From: Bacillus sp. FJAT-49736
GTDB lineage: Bacteria; Bacillota; Bacilli; Bacillales; Bacillaceae_C
Assembly: GCF_018343615.1 (NCBI RefSeq)
Contig: NZ_JAGYPI010000001.1
Location: forward strand, 1,804,193-1,868,192
Direction of reading: 5' to 3'
Length of the DNA stretch: 64,000 nucleotides
The notes beneath the pieces were generated by a model. It was not told where the DNA came from. It worked only from the letters and a program-made list of their open reading frames with translations, and made no database searches. Within the stretch, counting starts at the first letter, position 1; every line of letters starts with the position of its first letter. Made by a program: the position numbers and the translations under genes. Positions 56,575-64,000 of this stretch are shown here, piece by piece.

Positions 56575-57576
56575 TTATTCAGGTTTATTTTGATCCCGCT
56601 TATCACCAGTCATTTTTCCAATAGACCCTCTCATATCTGTATCTGATTCAATGTTTTTAAAGTTCATATAGTCCATAACACCGATATTTCCGGATCTTAA
56701 AGCTTCCGCCATCGCTAAAGGTACATCCGCTTCTGCTTCCACTACCTTCGCCCTCATTTCTTGCACACGAGCCTTCATTTCTTGTTCGGAGGCTACCGCC
56801 ATTGCACGGCGTTCCTCGGCTTTCGCTTGTGCAATTTTCTTATCGGCTTCCGCTTGCTCGGTTTGCAATTCTGCACCAATGTTTTTACCGATATCAACAT
56901 CTGCAATATCAATGGATAATATTTCAAATGCAGTCCCTGCATCTAAACCTTTTGTTAAAACGGTTTGTGAAATTAGATCCGGATTCTCTAATACCTTCTT
57001 ATGATCCTCTGAGGATCCGATTGTACTGACAATTCCTTCTCCAACACGGGCAATAACTGTTTCTTCGCCAGCTCCACCGACTAGTCTCTCAATATTTGCT
57101 CTAACAGTAATTCTAGCTTTTGCTTTCACTTCAATACCATTCATAGCTACACCGGCAATAAATGGCGTTTCAATTACCTTTGGATTAACGCTCATTTGAA
57201 CTGCTTCTAATACATTTCGCCCAGCTAGGTCAATAGCTGCGCATCGCTCAAACGATAATTCAATATTTGCTCTATGTGCAGCAATTAATGCGTTTACTAC
57301 TCTATCTACATTTCCTCCAGCCAGGTAATGGCTTTCTAATTGATTAATTCCTACTTCAATCCCAGCTTTTCTTGCTTTAATGAGCGGATTAATAACCCTG
57401 CTTGGAATTACTCGACGTAATCTCATTCCTACTAATGTGAATATTCCAATCCTAACGCCTGCAGCAAGCGCAGAAATCCAAAGCATCACAGGCACAAAAG
57501 TTAATAGAATTCCTATGATAATTACAGCTGCGATTATACCAATAATTAACAAAACTGTTCCGGCTTCCAATACCAA
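56575..57576 (-). CDS. floA: Flotillin-like protein FloA
   Basis: 333 residues. N-terminal hairpin membrane segment (about 5-45), SPFH/PHB-like domain ([20 protein letters not shown]), then the EA-rich coiled coil ([20 protein letters not shown]). It organises fluid membrane microdomains and signalling. TTG 57576 follows GAGGAGG. It lies between nfeD and yqfB; NfeD and FloA are known partners. Confidence 0.93.
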   Translation of the reverse strand: MVLEAGTVLLIIGIIAAVIIIGILLTFVPVMLWISALAAGVRIGIFTLVGMRLRRVIPSRVINPLIKARKAGIEVGINQLESHYLAGGNVDRVVNALIAAHRANIELSFERCAAIDLAGRNVLEAVQMSVNPKVIETPFIAGVAMNGIEVKAKARITVRANIERLVGGAGEETVIARVGEGIVSTIGSSEDHKKVLENPDLISQTVLTKGLDAGTAFEILSIDIADVDIGKNIGAELQTEQAEADKKIAQAKAEERRAMAVASEQEMKARVQEMRAKVVEAEADVPLAMAEALRSGNIGVMDYMNFKNIESDTDMRGSIGKMTGDKRDQNKPE

Positions 57577-57605
57577 TCTAATTCCTCCTCATTCCAACAA
57601 ATTAT

Positions 57606-58364
57606 TTATTCTTCATTTAATCTTACAATAATTCTTACACCTTCTACTTTGATAACTTTCACTTCTACTCCTTTTTCAATAAAGCCCCCTTCAGTTACTA
57701 CATCAAGGCGCTCTCCATGAATATCGATTGTCCCTGCAGGTCTTAACGGTGTCATTGTTTTACCAATTGCGCCTAGCAGATCCGTTCTATTGATATTCGA
57801 TACATACCCCTTCTCTGTACTGAAGGTGTCTGTTAATACAATCTTTTTAAATAGCTTCATTCTTCGTCCAAACACCTTTACCATAATTATCATCGCAATG
57901 ATGGTGATGAGTAAAGCAATCAAAATAGATATTCCTGTAAACAAAAGATTGCCGCCAGCCATCAATAATGAAGCAATAATGGCCAGAACTCCTAAAAATC
58001 CGGCAATCGCACCAGGTAAAAAGATTTCCGCAATTATTAAGACAACACCAATGATAAATAAAATGATTGAATTAAAACCTGCATCACCTGTTACAATATG
58101 ACTAAAATAAAATAAAACAAGTGCAATTATTCCTACAATTCCATACAGTCCAAATCTCGGAGTATACAGCTCCATCACAAATCCTAAGCTTGCTAAACAT
58201 AATAACAGCGTTACAACAATTGGATCGGTTAAGAAAAAAGCAAAACTTTCCATAACTCCACCCTTTGTTGCGGAAGCCTCATTACTTACAGCAGCATAGA
58301 TAGGAAAATTTACTTTAAGCAAAGCAAGTAAAACGCCTGTAAACATAACTCCTATCTTTCGCAA
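57606..58364 (-). CDS. NfeD family protein, short form (YqeZ-like position)
   Basis: 252 residues: signal or anchor at the N terminus, four membrane helices (about 45-175) and a C-terminal OB fold (about 180-250; TPLRPAGTIDIHGERLDVV) characteristic of NfeD. B. subtilis YqeZ at this locus is longer because it has an N-terminal ClpP/S49-class protease domain, absent here. TTG 58364 follows AAGGGGGG. NfeD is thought to assist the adjacent flotillin. First gene of an nfeD-floA-yqfB unit. Confidence 0.88.
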   Translation of the reverse strand: MRKIGVMFTGVLLALLKVNFPIYAAVSNEASATKGGVMESFAFFLTDPIVVTLLLCLASLGFVMELYTPRFGLYGIVGIIALVLFYFSHIVTGDAGFNSIILFIIGVVLIIAEIFLPGAIAGFLGVLAIIASLLMAGGNLLFTGISILIALLITIIAMIIMVKVFGRRMKLFKKIVLTDTFSTEKGYVSNINRTDLLGAIGKTMTPLRPAGTIDIHGERLDVVTEGGFIEKGVEVKVIKVEGVRIIVRLNEE

Positions 58365-58678
58365 ATGATCCCCCCCTTTTTACCTATTTCTACGCATTAA
58401 TTATATATAAAGTTTCATGAAAATACATAATATTATTTATAAAAGCACAGGGCACCTTACTCATCTGCTTGCGGATGATTGAAATTAGCAATTCAATAAT
58501 GCCCTAATGTCTTACCCGCAGGGAGGACAAGCAGAAAATGGTTTGCCGAAAGGCGCTTAAGCATGATAGATGCTGATGCTTAACTTGTGAAATAATTATC
58601 TTATTGAAAACTTAAACTTTCATATCATTTTATAAATAAAAAAGGTCGAGAAGTTAAACTTTTCGACCTTTTTTATTC
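58365..58678. other. Non-coding stretch with nested inverted repeats
   Basis: No gene is visible. It has several perfect inverted pairs: AGGGCA/TGCCCT (58449-58505), TCTGCTTG/CAAGCAGA (58464-58535), TTAAGCAT/ATGCTTAA (58557-58583). The first two interlock in a pseudoknot-like way. Could be a structured RNA or a mobile-repeat scar. Confidence 0.4.
58638..58676 (-). terminator. yqeY terminator
   Basis: AAAAAAGGTCGA-x-AAGT pairs with ACTT-x-TCGACCTTTTTT; T-runs on both sides; starts at the yqeY stop. Confidence 0.85.
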
Positions 58679-59125
58679 TTAAGACAAATGCTGCTGAACT
58701 TTTTTATTTACGGTTGCTCCATCAGCCTTCCCTTTAACCTTAGGCATGATGGAATTCATGACTTTACCTATGTCAGCCCTAGATGAAGCATTGACTTCTT
58801 GAATTGTTTCTTTCACAATCAAGTCTAATTCCTCATCTGATAGCTGCTCTGGCATATATATATTCACAAAAGTCAATTCCGTTTGAATTTTTTCAACTAG
58901 ATCTTCACGACCTGCATCTTTAAATTCCTGGAGGGAGTCTTTACGTTGCTTAACTTCGCGAGAAAGGATAGTCAACTCTTCTTCTTCGGTCAATACGTCC
59001 TTTTTAAGCTTAATTGCTTCGTTTTGTAATGAAGCCTTAAGCATACGAATAACAGAGAGTTTTTCTTTTTCTTTGTTTTTCATCGCTTGTTTCATATCTT
59101 CATTTAAACGCTCGAGAAGACCCAT
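58679..59125 (-). CDS. yqeY: GatB/YqeY domain protein
   Basis: 148 residues. Begins [20 protein letters not shown] and ends with [16 protein letters not shown], the YqeY signature: a tRNA-binding-like helical domain related to the tail of GatB amidotransferase. Function unclear. ATG 59125 follows GAGGGTG, 14 bp after rpsU; the rpsU-yqeY pair is conserved in Bacilli. Confidence 0.93.
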   Translation of the reverse strand: MGLLERLNEDMKQAMKNKEKEKLSVIRMLKASLQNEAIKLKKDVLTEEEELTILSREVKQRKDSLQEFKDAGREDLVEKIQTELTFVNIYMPEQLSDEELDLIVKETIQEVNASSRADIGKVMNSIMPKVKGKADGATVNKKVQQHLS

Positions 59126-59139
59126 ATTCTCACCCTCTA

Positions 59140-59313
59140 TTAGAACTTACGTTTTCTAGCAGCCTCAGACTTTTTCTTACGTCTTACGCTTGGTTTTTCA
59201 TAAAATTCGCGCTTTCTATATTCTTGCAAAGTTCCCGTTTTAGAAACTGAGCGTTTGAAGCGGCGAAGAGCATCTTCAAGCGATTCGTTTTTACGAACAA
59301 CTGTTTTTGACAT
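59140..59313 (-). CDS. rpsU: 30S ribosomal protein S21
   Basis: 57 residues, basic: [20 protein letters not shown] then [20 protein letters not shown]. Small-subunit protein near the 3' end of 16S rRNA. ATG 59313 follows GGAGGGAGGG; the frame to 59337 is longer. A good promoter lies 71 bp upstream. Confidence 0.96.
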   Translation of the reverse strand: MSKTVVRKNESLEDALRRFKRSVSKTGTLQEYRKREFYEKPSVRRKKKSEAARKRKF

Positions 59314-59383
59314 CTCTCTTTCCCTCCCTCCGAACACACTACGGTTACATGTTCACGCATGTAAAAAAACCATGTACCTTGCA

Positions 59384-59412
59384 ATTATAATATAACCTTC
59401 ATATTAGGTCAA
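59384..59412 (-). promoter_or_regulatory. Sigma-A promoter of rpsU-yqeY
   Basis: On the minus strand TTGACC (59412-59407), 17-bp spacer, TATAAT (59389-59384), a near-perfect sigma-A promoter. The leader has a small ACATG/CATGT hairpin. Confidence 0.8.
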
Positions 59413-59559
59413 CAATCTTCCAAAAAACAATACATCATCAAATGATAAAGAAGTAGAGAAAAACATGTTAACACCAACAGCTTAATTAATTCATCTTATT
59501 ATACAACTAATATTCATGTCTTAGTAAGAGATGCATATCATTAATTAGAGGTGGTGGAC

Positions 59560-60495
59560 ATGTTATACCTGATATTATTTATTAGTTTAGTAGGAGTCTT
59601 TATTTGGGGAATTACCTGGTTAAGAATTGGTTTATTCAACATATCAGGTAATGCAATGGAAAATTGGCTAAAGAGAGTAACTAATACTCCATTGAAAGGG
59701 ATGCTTATTGGGATCATTATGACACCAATTCTGCAGAGCAGTGGTGCTGTAATGGTCATCACAGTCGGATTAGTTGCTGCAAAAGTACTTGCCTTTCCGC
59801 AGACAATTGGAATTATTTTAGGAACGAATATTGGAACTACCTTCACTTTAGAATTTTTATCCTTTAATCTTTCCGTTCTTGTTATTCCGTTTTTAACGAT
59901 AGGAATTATATGTATGTTCTTTAAAAAGACAAAATGGAAAAGTTTAGGGTTTATATTTATTGGCTTCGCACTTATTTTTGCTGCAATGAGAGCTTTTGAA
60001 CAGTTGGCAATTCCTTTTACACAATTACCATTTACACAAAAATTATTGCTCCTTTTAAGCGATCACTTCCTTTATGCCTTTCTAATAGGGATTATCCTGA
60101 CAGCATGCATACAATCAAGCACCGTTATGACTGGAATTGCTATGAGCTTTTTGAGCGCCCAAATCTTTTCCCTTGAGACAGGCATTGCTATTATGCTAGG
60201 CGCAAACATTGGAACATGCATTACGGGTCTTTTGGCAAGCATCGGTGCAGGTGAGGAAGCTAGATTGACAGCCTATGCTCATATTTGGCTTAATGTAGGT
60301 GGTGCATTACTTTGTCTTCCTTTTTTAAGTCAATTAGCCTTTATTTGCAGAGAGTTATCCTATAATCCGGAAACACAACTTGCACATGCAAGTGTTATTT
60401 TTAACCTGCTTTCTTCCATTCTTGTTTTTCCGATTGCAACCAATTTCGGGCGTTTTATTGTTAAGATGCATGGTAAAAAAACAGTAATAAATTAA
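59560..60495 (+). CDS. yqeW: Na/Pi cotransporter family protein YqeW
   Basis: 311 residues with eight or more helices in two inverted repeats, each with the family QSS-type motif: PILQSSGAVMVITVGL and ACIQSSTVMTGIAMS. Sodium-dependent phosphate uptake (PF02690). ATG 59560 after AGAGGTGG; the GTG at 59551 overlaps it. Stands alone on the plus strand, in the yqeW location. Confidence 0.9.
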   Translation: MLYLILFISLVGVFIWGITWLRIGLFNISGNAMENWLKRVTNTPLKGMLIGIIMTPILQSSGAVMVITVGLVAAKVLAFPQTIGIILGTNIGTTFTLEFLSFNLSVLVIPFLTIGIICMFFKKTKWKSLGFIFIGFALIFAAMRAFEQLAIPFTQLPFTQKLLLLLSDHFLYAFLIGIILTACIQSSTVMTGIAMSFLSAQIFSLETGIAIMLGANIGTCITGLLASIGAGEEARLTAYAHIWLNVGGALLCLPFLSQLAFICRELSYNPETQLAHASVIFNLLSSILVFPIATNFGRFIVKMHGKKTVIN

Positions 60496-60525
60496 GAAAC
60501 GAGGTAAAACACCTCGTTTCTAATT
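60495..60525. terminator. Bidirectional terminator between yqeW and deoC
   Basis: AGAAACGAGGT (60495-60505) and ACCTCGTTTCT (60511-60521) with loop AAAAC; AATTTT follows. Confidence 0.82.
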
Positions 60526-61197
60526 TTAATAATCAGAATCACTTACTATTCCTTGTACAATTTTCACACCGGAGCTTGCACCAATTCTTGTTGCACCCGC
60601 TTCTATCATTGCTTTTGCATCCTCTGCGCTTCGAACACCGCCTGAAGCTTTAACCCCTATTTCCGGGCCAACTGTCTTTCTCATTAATTTGATATCCTCA
60701 ATAGTTGCTCCTCCTGTTGAAAAACCAGTGGATGTTTTTACATAATCCGCACCAGCTTTAACGGCAAGTTCACAGGCTTTTACTTTTTCTTCATTAGTTA
60801 ATAAGCAAGCTTCAATTATTACTTTGGTAAGTGCTTTTCCTTTTGCAGCTTCTGTTACTGCAAGAATATCTTTTTCCACAAGCTTTAAATCACCGCTTTT
60901 TAATGCGCTGATATTTATCACCATATCTACTTCTGTCGCGCCGCTTTCAATGGCATTTTTAGTTTCAAATGCCTTTGTTTCTGGGGTATTAGACCCTAAT
61001 GGAAAACCAATTACTGTACAAACTTTCACATCGGAGCCTTTAAGTTGTTCTGCACAATATTTAACCCATGTTGGATTAACACACACGGAAGCAAATGAAT
61101 TTTCTTTAGCCTCTAAACAAAGAGTATGTATTTGATCTTTCGTTGCATCTGCTTTTAATAACGTATGATCAATCATTTTGGCAATCGTTTGATTCAT
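60526..61197 (-). CDS. deoC: Deoxyribose-phosphate aldolase
   Basis: 223 residues, class I aldolase barrel. Schiff-base Lys in [14 protein letters not shown] (near 151), proton-relay Asp in VDMVINI (near 92) and Lys in GVKASGGVR. It splits 2-deoxyribose 5-phosphate to glyceraldehyde 3-phosphate and acetaldehyde in nucleoside breakdown. ATG 61197 has GGAGG. Not next to these genes in B. subtilis; no other deo genes near. Deoxynucleoside salvage link with cdd is only functional. Confidence 0.95.
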   Translation of the reverse strand: MNQTIAKMIDHTLLKADATKDQIHTLCLEAKENSFASVCVNPTWVKYCAEQLKGSDVKVCTVIGFPLGSNTPETKAFETKNAIESGATEVDMVINISALKSGDLKLVEKDILAVTEAAKGKALTKVIIEACLLTNEEKVKACELAVKAGADYVKTSTGFSTGGATIEDIKLMRKTVGPEIGVKASGGVRSAEDAKAMIEAGATRIGASSGVKIVQGIVSDSDY

Positions 61198-61312
61198 AAA
61201 GTTAATTCCTCCAGTAATTTAGTCGTTCTATTTAACTATATCATCATTCTATTTTATGCTCGAGCATTATCAGTTTGTCCCAATAATATTATAATACTTC
61301 TTTAAATAGGAA

Positions 61313-61340
61313 AAAAACTGCAGTGAATCTGCAGTTTTTA
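61313..61340 (-). terminator. mtaB terminator
   Basis: AAAAACTGCAG and CTGCAGTTTTT pair with loop TGAAT; T-run on the minus strand follows. Confidence 0.85.
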
Positions 61341-62693
61341 TATTGCCTTAAGCTCTGTTTTGTCGAGATTGTCTTCTAAAACTCGCACAAATTGGCCTTC
61401 GTTATATGGATATCCCGCTTTAGTAACTTTTACTCTAACTAGCTTTCCAACCATATCTTCGGTTCCTGGGAAAACTACTTTTAAATAATTGTCTGTATAT
61501 CCCTCATATAATCCGCTGTTAGGATCCTCTTTATATCTTTCTTCAGGAATTACTTCCAATACTTCATTTTCAAATTTAGATGAGTATTCTTTCGCGAGCT
61601 GATCGGAAAGAGCAATTAAACGGTGTACACGTTCATTTTTTACATCCTCATCAATTTGATCTGTCATTCTTGCAGCAGGTGTTCCAGTTCGTTTTGAATA
61701 TGGGAAAACATGCAGCTCAGAAAATTGGTGCTCCTTTATGAAATTATATGTTTCCATGAATTCTTCTTCTGTTTCACCAGGAAAACCTACAATTACATCT
61801 GATGTAACAGCAAGGCCTGGTAATGCTTTCTTTAATTTCATAAGTCTTTCAGCATATTCAGCCATTGTATATTTACGTCTCATTCTCTTTAGGACGGTAT
61901 CAGACCCGGACTGCAAAGGGATATGCATATGTCTTACAATAAGTTTAGAATTCTCAATTACTTCAATTACTTCATCTGTCAACTGACTTGCCTCTATAGA
62001 TGAAATGCGAATTCTTTTTAGACCTTTGACTTCCGCTTCCATATCACGAAGCAGCATTGCTAAATTATAATCCTTTAAGTCTTGACCATATCCACCAGTA
62101 TGGATTCCCGTAAGCACGATTTCTCTATATCCCGCGTCGACTAATTGCTGTGCTTGGCGGATAACCTCTTTTGGATCACGTGAACGCATTAAACCGCGAG
62201 CCCATGGAATAATACAGAACGTGCAAAAATTATTGCAACCCTCCTGAATTTTTAAAGAGGCACGTGTACGGTCCGTGAAAGCAGGAACATCCAATTCCTC
62301 ATACACACGGTTTTTCATGATATTTTTAACACCATTTATCGGCTGGCGTTCTTTCTTATATTGCTCAATATACTCCAGCATTTTCACGCGATCCTGTGTT
62401 CCTACAACAATATCTACACCGGGAATTGCCATAATTTCGGCTGGTGAAGTTTGCGCATAACATCCTGTTACACAAATGACTGCATCCGGATTTTTTCGAA
62501 CAGCACGTCTAATAACTTGTCTGCTTTTTTTATCACCTGTGTTTGTTACCGTACATGTATTAATAACATATACATCCGAAGTTGATTCAAAATCAACTCG
62601 TTCATAACCTTGCTGTTTAAATAATTGCCATATCGCTTCTGTCTCATAGTGGTTAACTTTACAACCTAAAGTATGAAATGCTACAGAGGACAT
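61338..62693 (-). CDS. mtaB: tRNA t6A37 methylthiotransferase
   Basis: 451 residues. N-terminal UPF0004 domain with three Cys (GCKVNHYE, NTCTVTN, VTGCYAQ), radical-SAM CNNFCTFCIIPWARG (second 4Fe-4S), and C-terminal TRAM (VGKLVRVKVTKAG). It adds a methylthio group to t6A37 in tRNAs reading ANN codons. ATG 62693 follows GATGAGGTG. Five bases after rsmE, in a prmA-rsmE-mtaB unit; B. subtilis YqeV. Confidence 0.95.
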   Translation of the reverse strand: MSSVAFHTLGCKVNHYETEAIWQLFKQQGYERVDFESTSDVYVINTCTVTNTGDKKSRQVIRRAVRKNPDAVICVTGCYAQTSPAEIMAIPGVDIVVGTQDRVKMLEYIEQYKKERQPINGVKNIMKNRVYEELDVPAFTDRTRASLKIQEGCNNFCTFCIIPWARGLMRSRDPKEVIRQAQQLVDAGYREIVLTGIHTGGYGQDLKDYNLAMLLRDMEAEVKGLKRIRISSIEASQLTDEVIEVIENSKLIVRHMHIPLQSGSDTVLKRMRRKYTMAEYAERLMKLKKALPGLAVTSDVIVGFPGETEEEFMETYNFIKEHQFSELHVFPYSKRTGTPAARMTDQIDEDVKNERVHRLIALSDQLAKEYSSKFENEVLEVIPEERYKEDPNSGLYEGYTDNYLKVVFPGTEDMVGKLVRVKVTKAGYPYNEGQFVRVLEDNLDKTELKAI

Positions 62694-62698
62694 TGTTT

Positions 62699-63451
62699 TC
62701 ACCTCATCAATTCTAAATGATAGGAAATTGCTGATAAAGCATATAATGGTGCGGTTTCGGTTCTTAAAATTCGTGGACCGAAACCGCATATTTCAAATCC
62801 ATTATTCTTTAGTTGTTCAATTTCCTGATTGGAGATACCGCCTTCAGGCCCAAATACAATTAATACCGTATCACCTTCTTGAAAGTTTGCCAACATTTTT
62901 GCAAAGTTAGCACTTTCACCCTGTTTGGCGTTTTCCTCATATGCCACAATTTTATGAATGTAATTGGAACTAATGGAAAGCAATTCTTTAAAAGATACTG
63001 GAGCTAAAATATTTGGTTTGTGTTGGCGATGTGATTGCTCCGCTGCTTCCTCCGCAATTTTCAGCCATCGGTCCAGTTTTTTCTTTTCTTTTTTTGCATC
63101 CCATTTAACAATCGAGCGATCCGCAATAAAAGGGAGAAATTGAAAGGCTCCTAGTTCAGTTCCCTTTTGAATAATTAGTTCTAATTTATCCCCTTTAGGC
63201 AGTCCGCTCGCAATCGTCACATGTACAGGTAATTCCTTCTTCATTTCCTCCCATTTTACAATAGAAGTAATTATCTCATCATTGGTAATATCCACTATTT
63301 TGGCAATACATGCCTTTTCATTACGAAAAACGATAAATATCTCATTACCTGGGGACATTCTCATTACGCGTGCTATATGGTGAAAATGGTCTCCTAATAA
63401 TATGACTTCTTTTTCACCTGAAAACGATTTATCTATAAAGTAACGTTGCAC
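62699..63451 (-). CDS. rsmE: 16S rRNA (uracil1498-N3)-methyltransferase
   Basis: 250 residues. N-terminal PUA-like part (HHIARVMRMSPGNEI), C-terminal SPOUT knot with VLIVFGPEGGISNQEIE and LGPRILRTETAPLYALS (read here as GPRILRTETAPLYALS). SAM-dependent methylation of U1498 in 16S rRNA. GTG 63451 follows CAGGTGATGG; seven bases after prmA. Confidence 0.95.
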   Translation of the reverse strand: MQRYFIDKSFSGEKEVILLGDHFHHIARVMRMSPGNEIFIVFRNEKACIAKIVDITNDEIITSIVKWEEMKKELPVHVTIASGLPKGDKLELIIQKGTELGAFQFLPFIADRSIVKWDAKKEKKKLDRWLKIAEEAAEQSHRQHKPNILAPVSFKELLSISSNYIHKIVAYEENAKQGESANFAKMLANFQEGDTVLIVFGPEGGISNQEIEQLKNNGFEICGFGPRILRTETAPLYALSAISYHLELMR

Positions 63452-63457
63452 ATTCCA

Positions 63458-64000
63458 TCACCTGCGCTTTGCAATGAATGCAACCCAATCTTCCATTACT
63501 ATTGTCTCTTCAATGGTAAAACCAGACTGGATAATAGCTTCTTTTACGTCATTTTTCTTTTGTTGAATAATTCCCGAAGCAATAAAATAACCGTCTTGCT
63601 TCACTGCCTTAGCAACATCATCCGTAAACCGCATAATAACTTCTGCTAATATGTTTGCCACGACAACATCCGCCTGACTATCTACACCATTTAACAAGTC
63701 GTTTTTAGATACACTCACAACTTCTTGAACTTTGTTAAGCTTCACATTTAAATTAGCGGATTGTACTGCAACTTCATCAAGGTCAAGTGCCGTTACCTTT
63801 CCCGCGCCAAGTAATGCTGCTGCGATACTTAAAACACCTGAGCCTGTTCCGACATCAATAACATGATCATTTTTTTTCACGGTTTGTTCTAATGCCTGAA
63901 TACACATTACTGTTGTTGGATGTGTCCCGGTTCCAAATGCCATACCTGGATCTAATTCAATTATTAATTCATCACTAGTAACAGGCTCATATTGTTCCCA
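63458..64000 (-). CDS. prmA: Ribosomal protein L11 methyltransferase, 5' end beyond the window
   Basis: 181 codons of the C-terminal part are present; the frame is open to the right edge. [38 protein letters not shown] and [10 protein letters not shown] are PrmA hallmarks. It trimethylates L11 at several sites, using SAM. In B. subtilis yqeT precedes yqeU (rsmE) likewise. Confidence 0.93.
   Translation of the reverse strand, partial: WEQYEPVTSDELIIELDPGMAFGTGTHPTTVMCIQALEQTVKKNDHVIDVGTGSGVLSIAAALLGAGKVTALDLDEVAVQSANLNVKLNKVQEVVSVSKNDLLNGVDSQADVVVANILAEVIMRFTDDVAKAVKQDGYFIASGIIQQKKNDVKEAIIQSGFTIEETIVMEDWVAFIAKRR

Overview
The window is AT-rich chromosomal DNA of a low-GC, endospore-forming member of the Bacillaceae. 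The evidence is gene order: from about 9.3 kb to the right edge the genes follow, with gaps, the Bacillus subtilis series yqgY-X-W-U-S-glcK-yqgQ-gluP-yqgO-yqgN-rpmG ... pbpA-yqgE-sodA-yqgC-yqgB-yqfZ-ispG-yqfX-yqfW-zur-yqfT-nfo-cshB-yqfQ-ispH-yqfO-trmK-cccA-sigA-dnaG-ppsR-ccpN-recO-yqzL-era-cdd-dgkA-ybeY-pgpH-phoH-yqfD-yqfC-yqfB-floA-nfeD-yqeY-rpsU-yqeW-mtaB-rsmE-prmA. Strong AGGAGG-type ribosome binding sites, frequent TTG/GTG starts and the sporulation genes yqfC/yqfD agree. The sequence does not fix a species.

Bases 1-9200 are the variable part: the tail of an unidentified frame at the edge, the first 90 codons of a DUF4011 helicase, a three-gene unit (S41 peptidase, DUF2785, DUF1648 membrane protein), a repeat with inverted ends, a Nudix gene broken by a one-base deletion, a large CDP-glycerol glycerophosphotransferase/GT4 fusion, a CoA-pyrophosphatase-type Nudix enzyme and an MFS transporter.

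Bases 9.3-18.8 kb hold the yqg genes (MBL hydrolase, YqgU lipoprotein, LTA-synthase-like YqgS, glucokinase, rhomboid protease GluP, 5-formyl-THF cyclo-ligase, ribosomal protein L33). An IS1595-type element (18939-20807) follows. It has matching ends and an 8-bp target duplication, its transposase carries an in-frame stop, and it carries an intact DUF3885 passenger gene. Then come two tandem class B penicillin-binding proteins, sodA, the yqgB/yqgC membrane proteins, both late MEP-pathway enzymes (ispG, ispH), zur, endonuclease IV, the RNA helicase cshB, yqfO and trmK.

Bases 39-64 kb are the housekeeping core: cytochrome c550, an acyl-CoA dehydrogenase, dnaG-sigA, the ccpN-ppsR pair controlling carbon metabolism, the pgpH-ybeY-dgkA and cdd-era genes with yqzL-recO, phoH, the yqfC/yqfD sporulation pair, floA with nfeD, rpsU-yqeY, a Na/Pi symporter, deoC, and prmA-rsmE-mtaB for translation and RNA modification. 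Most are on the minus strand, closely packed and separated by clear intrinsic terminators. Compared with B. subtilis, glyQ-glyS and yqxD are missing here, and the acyl-CoA dehydrogenase and deoC are extra.

No new multi-gene system is evident. The observations most worth checking are the cargo-bearing IS1595 element, a ccpN gene that seems to start at ATA with its Shine-Dalgarno sequence in the loop of a perfect hairpin, a similar palindrome at the start of yqgS, a family of GGCTxTTTT-ended repeats, and a possibly structured non-coding stretch near 58.5 kb.
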